A DNA stretch of 64,000 nucleotides, taken from the NCBI RefSeq assembly GCF_037154075.1, contig NZ_JBANRJ010000001.1, positions 2,413,501 to 2,477,500 of the forward strand. Direction: 5' to 3'. The number at the start of each line of letters is the position of its first letter. The first letter of the stretch is position 1. The DNA comes from Sphingobium aromaticiconvertens (GTDB taxonomy: Bacteria; Pseudomonadota; Alphaproteobacteria; Sphingomonadales; Sphingomonadaceae). A program made the translations under genes and the position numbers. Below are positions 61,291-64,000 of this stretch, in pieces. The notes below the pieces were generated by a model. The model worked only from the letters and a program-made list of their open reading frames with translations, was not told the DNA's origin and did no database searches.

Positions 61291-62859
61291 TTATTTCAGG
61301 ATGCGCAGGATGCGCTTGGCCGCGATCCGGCCGGGAATGCCGGAGATGCCACCGCCCGGATGAGCGCCAGCCCCGCCGATATAAAGACCGGGTACCGCAG
61401 GCTTGGGGCTGCCGAAACCCGTCGCGGGGCGGTTCTGGCCCGAACGCAGCGATCCGAAATCGATGTGCGTGACGCAGCCGTTGGTGGCGTTCAGCCGCTT
61501 CTCGCGATCGCGCGGAGTCTCGACGAAGCGCCCGACCTCGGTTTGCAAGCCGTCATAATATTCCGACATCTGCTCGATCAGATCGCTCATCGTCCGATCC
61601 TTGACGGCCTGGGTCCAGCCTTCGCGCGCATCGACCGCCATGCCCGGCACATAGACATAGGCGAGAGATCCGCCCGGAGGCGCCTGCGTGGGATCGGAGT
61701 TCGACAGGGGGGTGAGCGAAAGCGCATGGCGCTTGGGAATATCGCCGCGCCGCGCATAGGCGAAGCTGTCGCGTACCTCCTGCGGTGTGCCGATATAGCC
61801 TACCGCCTTGTTAAGGTCGGCCTTGTCGTGGCGCAGATCCTGGTGACGCTTAAGCGTGAGCGGCCCGGACATGGCGATATTGGCGAGGAACGGCGCCGCG
61901 TTGGAACGGTTGGATGGCGCATGCTGGATACGCTGCATCAGCCGCCGCTCGACGGCGCCCGGCGTGGTCAGGTCGAATGCGGTGCGCGGATCGCAGGTCG
62001 CGATCACCGCCTTGGCCTTGATGATGGAGCCGTCCTCGAGCCGGACACCTTTCGCCGCGCCATCCTCGATGAGGATCTCGGCGACGGGTGCGTTCAGCTT
62101 GATCTTGGCGCCGGACGCCTCGACGCTGCGGGCCAGCGCATCGGCGAAGGTCTGGAGGCTGCCGATCGGCTTGCCGGTGCCCAGCTTGTGGAGCACGGCC
62201 AGGATCATATAAGCGGCGGCATTGCCGTCGTCGTCGATCGGGCCGGCGCCGGCGGCAGTGTTGGTCAGCAGCGCGATGTTCGCGGGATGCTCGAACCATT
62301 CGCAGGCGATCTGGTCAGAGGTGCCGGCCGCCATGATCTGAAGCTCGTTCTTGAGCTTGGCGTTGCGAACCGCGCCGCCGATCATCTTGCTGAGATTGCC
62401 TATATCCGGGCGACCCGGCTCGGCCTGCATCAGCGGGAAGCCGATATCCATCAGCGCGTTCAGCAGCTTGAGGAACTTGAGATAATTCTTGCCGTCGTTC
62501 TTGTTGAGCCGCGCCATGTCGTCCGCAGTCCGCTCGGCATCGCGGAACAAGCACACGCTGCTGCCATCGGGATGGAGATAGGCGTAGGTGGGATCGGGAT
62601 CGACCCAGCGCAGCCCGTATTTTTCGAGTTCGAGATCCTCGATCAGCCCGGTGCCCCGCACGAACAGCAGTTCGACCGCGCATGGCGTCACCAGATGCTG
62701 CGGCGCCTCCGGGATCATGTAACCCGAACTGGTCATGCCGCCGACCTTGGCCATACGCTCGACCACGATCGCGCGCTTGCCCGCCCGGCTGAGATATCCT
62801 GCCGCGGCCATGCCGTTATGGCCCGCGCCGACGATGACGACGTCTGCTTCCTCATTCAC
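61291..62859 (-). CDS. Phytoene-desaturase-like FAD oxidoreductase (PYROXD2/CrtI type)
   Basis: The 522-residue protein has the FAD fold ADVVIVGAGHNGMAAAGYLS, RAGKRAIVVERMAKVGGMTS, and the C-terminal AVPGLYIGGAGAHPGGGISG signature with PGRIAAKRILRILK. The overall layout matches CrtI/PYROXD2 dehydrogenases, not carotenoid operon genes: no crtB, crtE or crtY is near. It would dehydrogenate a carbon-carbon bond in an alicyclic or lipid-like substrate of this cluster. Convergent with the PQQ enzyme across a 106-bp gap. Confidence 0.85.
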   Translation of the reverse strand: MNEEADVVIVGAGHNGMAAAGYLSRAGKRAIVVERMAKVGGMTSSGYMIPEAPQHLVTPCAVELLFVRGTGLIEDLELEKYGLRWVDPDPTYAYLHPDGSSVCLFRDAERTADDMARLNKNDGKNYLKFLKLLNALMDIGFPLMQAEPGRPDIGNLSKMIGGAVRNAKLKNELQIMAAGTSDQIACEWFEHPANIALLTNTAAGAGPIDDDGNAAAYMILAVLHKLGTGKPIGSLQTFADALARSVEASGAKIKLNAPVAEILIEDGAAKGVRLEDGSIIKAKAVIATCDPRTAFDLTTPGAVERRLMQRIQHAPSNRSNAAPFLANIAMSGPLTLKRHQDLRHDKADLNKAVGYIGTPQEVRDSFAYARRGDIPKRHALSLTPLSNSDPTQAPPGGSLAYVYVPGMAVDAREGWTQAVKDRTMSDLIEQMSEYYDGLQTEVGRFVETPRDREKRLNATNGCVTHIDFGSLRSGQNRPATGFGSPKPAVPGLYIGGAGAHPGGGISGIPGRIAAKRILRILK

Positions 62860-63021
62860 AGGAAATTCTCCTATCGATGTCGCCGGGCCATAAGTCTGCC
62901 AGCGAACGTTGATATGTACTCACTTGCGGGCGCACGGGATGCTTGCGCGCCTTTCGAATGGCAGGGTGTGCCCGCGCACCCGTTCAGGAAGCGGCTGCTT
63001 TGACCTCTCTGAAACAGCCCG

Positions 63022-63849
63022 TCAGAGCTTGTTGCTGCCGGCCTCCGCAAAAAGGCGCTGGAAATCGACCATGCTGGGCTGATGCGCGGTGAACCCACCA
63101 TCCACGGGGATCAGCGCCCCGTTTATGAACCGGGCCTCGTCGGAAGCGAGGAATGCGACGACATGCGCGATGTCGGCGGGCGTTCCGAGTTCGGGGCTGA
63201 GATGGTGGGCGAGCAGTACGTCCTTGGCCGTCTGTGGCACAGTCTCAACCGCGTTGTCGCTGAGGACGAAGCCGATTGCGATCACGTTCGAACGGATGCG
63301 TTGCTTGCCATATTGCGTCGCGATGAAGCGGCTGAGATTGATCAGCGCCGCCTTGCTCGATCCATAAGCGGTGAGCGTCGTCTCCCCGAGCAGGCCGAAG
63401 CCGGACGATGAGTGGACGATCGATCCGCCGCCGCCCGCGATCATCGTAGGGAGTGCGTATTTGCACAACAACATGGGGCCGCGCACGTTGACCGCGAATG
63501 CCATGTCCCAGGCTTTCGTCTGGAGATGGATGACGTCGAGATCCTGCTGACGTTGTGCCTCGGTCTGGAACGCGGCGTTGTTGTGGATGATGTCGATCTG
63601 TCCGTGATCGGCAGCGATGCGGGCGACCGCGTCGGCCACCTGATCCTCGCGGGTAAGATCGAAACCGACGGCGACGGCGCTTGCCCCGGTCTCGCGGATC
63701 GCCGCCGCCGCGCCCTCCGCCCGATCGGCGTTGATGTCGGCCAGGACGACTGTAGCGCCGCGTTGCGCCAGCAAGCCTGCCACTTCCGTGCCGATACCCT
63801 GGCCCGCACCTGTGACGATCGCGACTTTACCTTCGAGCGGTCTGGACAT
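63022..63849 (-). CDS. SDR-family oxidoreductase (classical)
   Basis: The 275-residue dehydrogenase starts MSRPLEGKVAIVTGAGQGIG (TGxxxGIG), has an acidic NAD-type VVLADINADRAEGAAA, IDIIHNNAAFQTEAQR, the Ser in SIVHSSSGFGLLGE, Tyr and Lys in AYGSSKAALINLSRF, and a GALIPVDGGFTAHQP end. All catalytic residues are present. GGGAG precedes the ATG (63847-63849). It lies on the minus strand between the FAD oxidoreductase and the next, divergent SDR. Confidence 0.9.
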   Translation of the reverse strand: MSRPLEGKVAIVTGAGQGIGTEVAGLLAQRGATVVLADINADRAEGAAAAIRETGASAVAVGFDLTREDQVADAVARIAADHGQIDIIHNNAAFQTEAQRQQDLDVIHLQTKAWDMAFAVNVRGPMLLCKYALPTMIAGGGGSIVHSSSGFGLLGETTLTAYGSSKAALINLSRFIATQYGKQRIRSNVIAIGFVLSDNAVETVPQTAKDVLLAHHLSPELGTPADIAHVVAFLASDEARFINGALIPVDGGFTAHQPSMVDFQRLFAEAGSNKL

Positions 63850-63974
63850 GGTTGTGTTTCTCCCTTGCCCAACGGGTAGCGACGCGCGCGTCCGCGCAGC
63901 ACCCATCGCCCGGAAGGTTCGCCGCACGATAATCGCCTTAGCAGGAGCCTCGAGGGTATAAGAGGAGCGGATAC

Positions 63975-64000
63975 ATGCAATCACTCAACGGTAAGGTGGC
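63975..64000 (+). CDS. Start of another gene, probably an SDR (partial)
   Basis: An ATG at 63975 with AGAGGAG upstream reads MQSLNGKVA before the window ends. The LNGKVA start matches the first strand of SDR proteins. Only 26 bases are visible, so this is a weak call. Confidence 0.4.

Noticed and set aside
61360..63003. A 547-codon open frame on the plus strand.
   Set aside because: It is antisense to the CrtI-like oxidoreductase, which has clear FAD motifs.

Overview
The window looks like a chromosomal segment of an alphaproteobacterium of the Sphingomonadaceae (Sphingobium, Novosphingobium or Sphingomonas type). The evidence is high-GC coding sequence, a sucC-etfB-etfA run, a TonB-dependent receptor with an EDIVVTARR plug start, a class GN sortase with its one VIT/VWA substrate, and many SDR, AraC and LysR catabolic genes. 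No species can be named from sequence alone.

Positions 1 to about 31.7 kb look like core or near-core chromosome. In order they hold: the start of an MFS (fosmidomycin-resistance type) gene divergent from an AraC regulator with an apparent frameshift; a VIT/VWA protein plus class GN sortase with a divergent XRE regulator; a CPA1 Na+/H+ antiporter; sucC-etfB-etfA; small envelope proteins; a six-gene aa3/caa3-type oxidase operon (II, I, III, III, IV, cytochrome c); the two-protein NHEJ system Ku-LigD; CorA; two tandem DUF4139 proteins; an HNH protein; and a MarR-controlled three-subunit molybdenum aldehyde oxidoreductase of PaoABC type, followed by a membrane-anchored metallophosphoesterase.

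From about 32.0 to 36.8 kb is a mobile or decayed zone. It has four orphan genes of phage/island character, a perfect 30-bp inverted repeat, and an intact IS3-family element. That element sits, with a 3-bp target duplication, inside the 3' half of a tRNA-Lys(CTT) gene whose 5' half is absent. The fragment reads as an attachment-site copy and suggests that what lies to its right is an integrated island.

From 36.8 kb to the end everything looks like accessory catabolism. Two convergent cassettes each pair a LuxE-like acyl-activating enzyme with a LuxC-like acyl-CoA reductase. One ends in an aldo/keto reductase, the other in a D-aminoacylase-type amidohydrolase. They stop 6 bp apart and are flanked by an AraC regulator, an MFS transporter and a TonB-dependent receptor. 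No luxA, luxB or luxD is present. A plausible reading is uptake of an acyl-conjugated or carboxylic substrate, release and activation of the acid, and reduction to aldehyde or alcohol (or the reverse, oxidative direction). Beyond this come a LysR/fatty-acid-hydroxylase pair, an APH-like/CapA-like/LysR run, four SDRs (the last cut by the window end), a VOC protein, a PQQ-dependent membrane dehydrogenase and a CrtI-like FAD oxidoreductase. Together these suggest oxidation of an alicyclic or hydroxylated compound, whose identity the sequence does not reveal.
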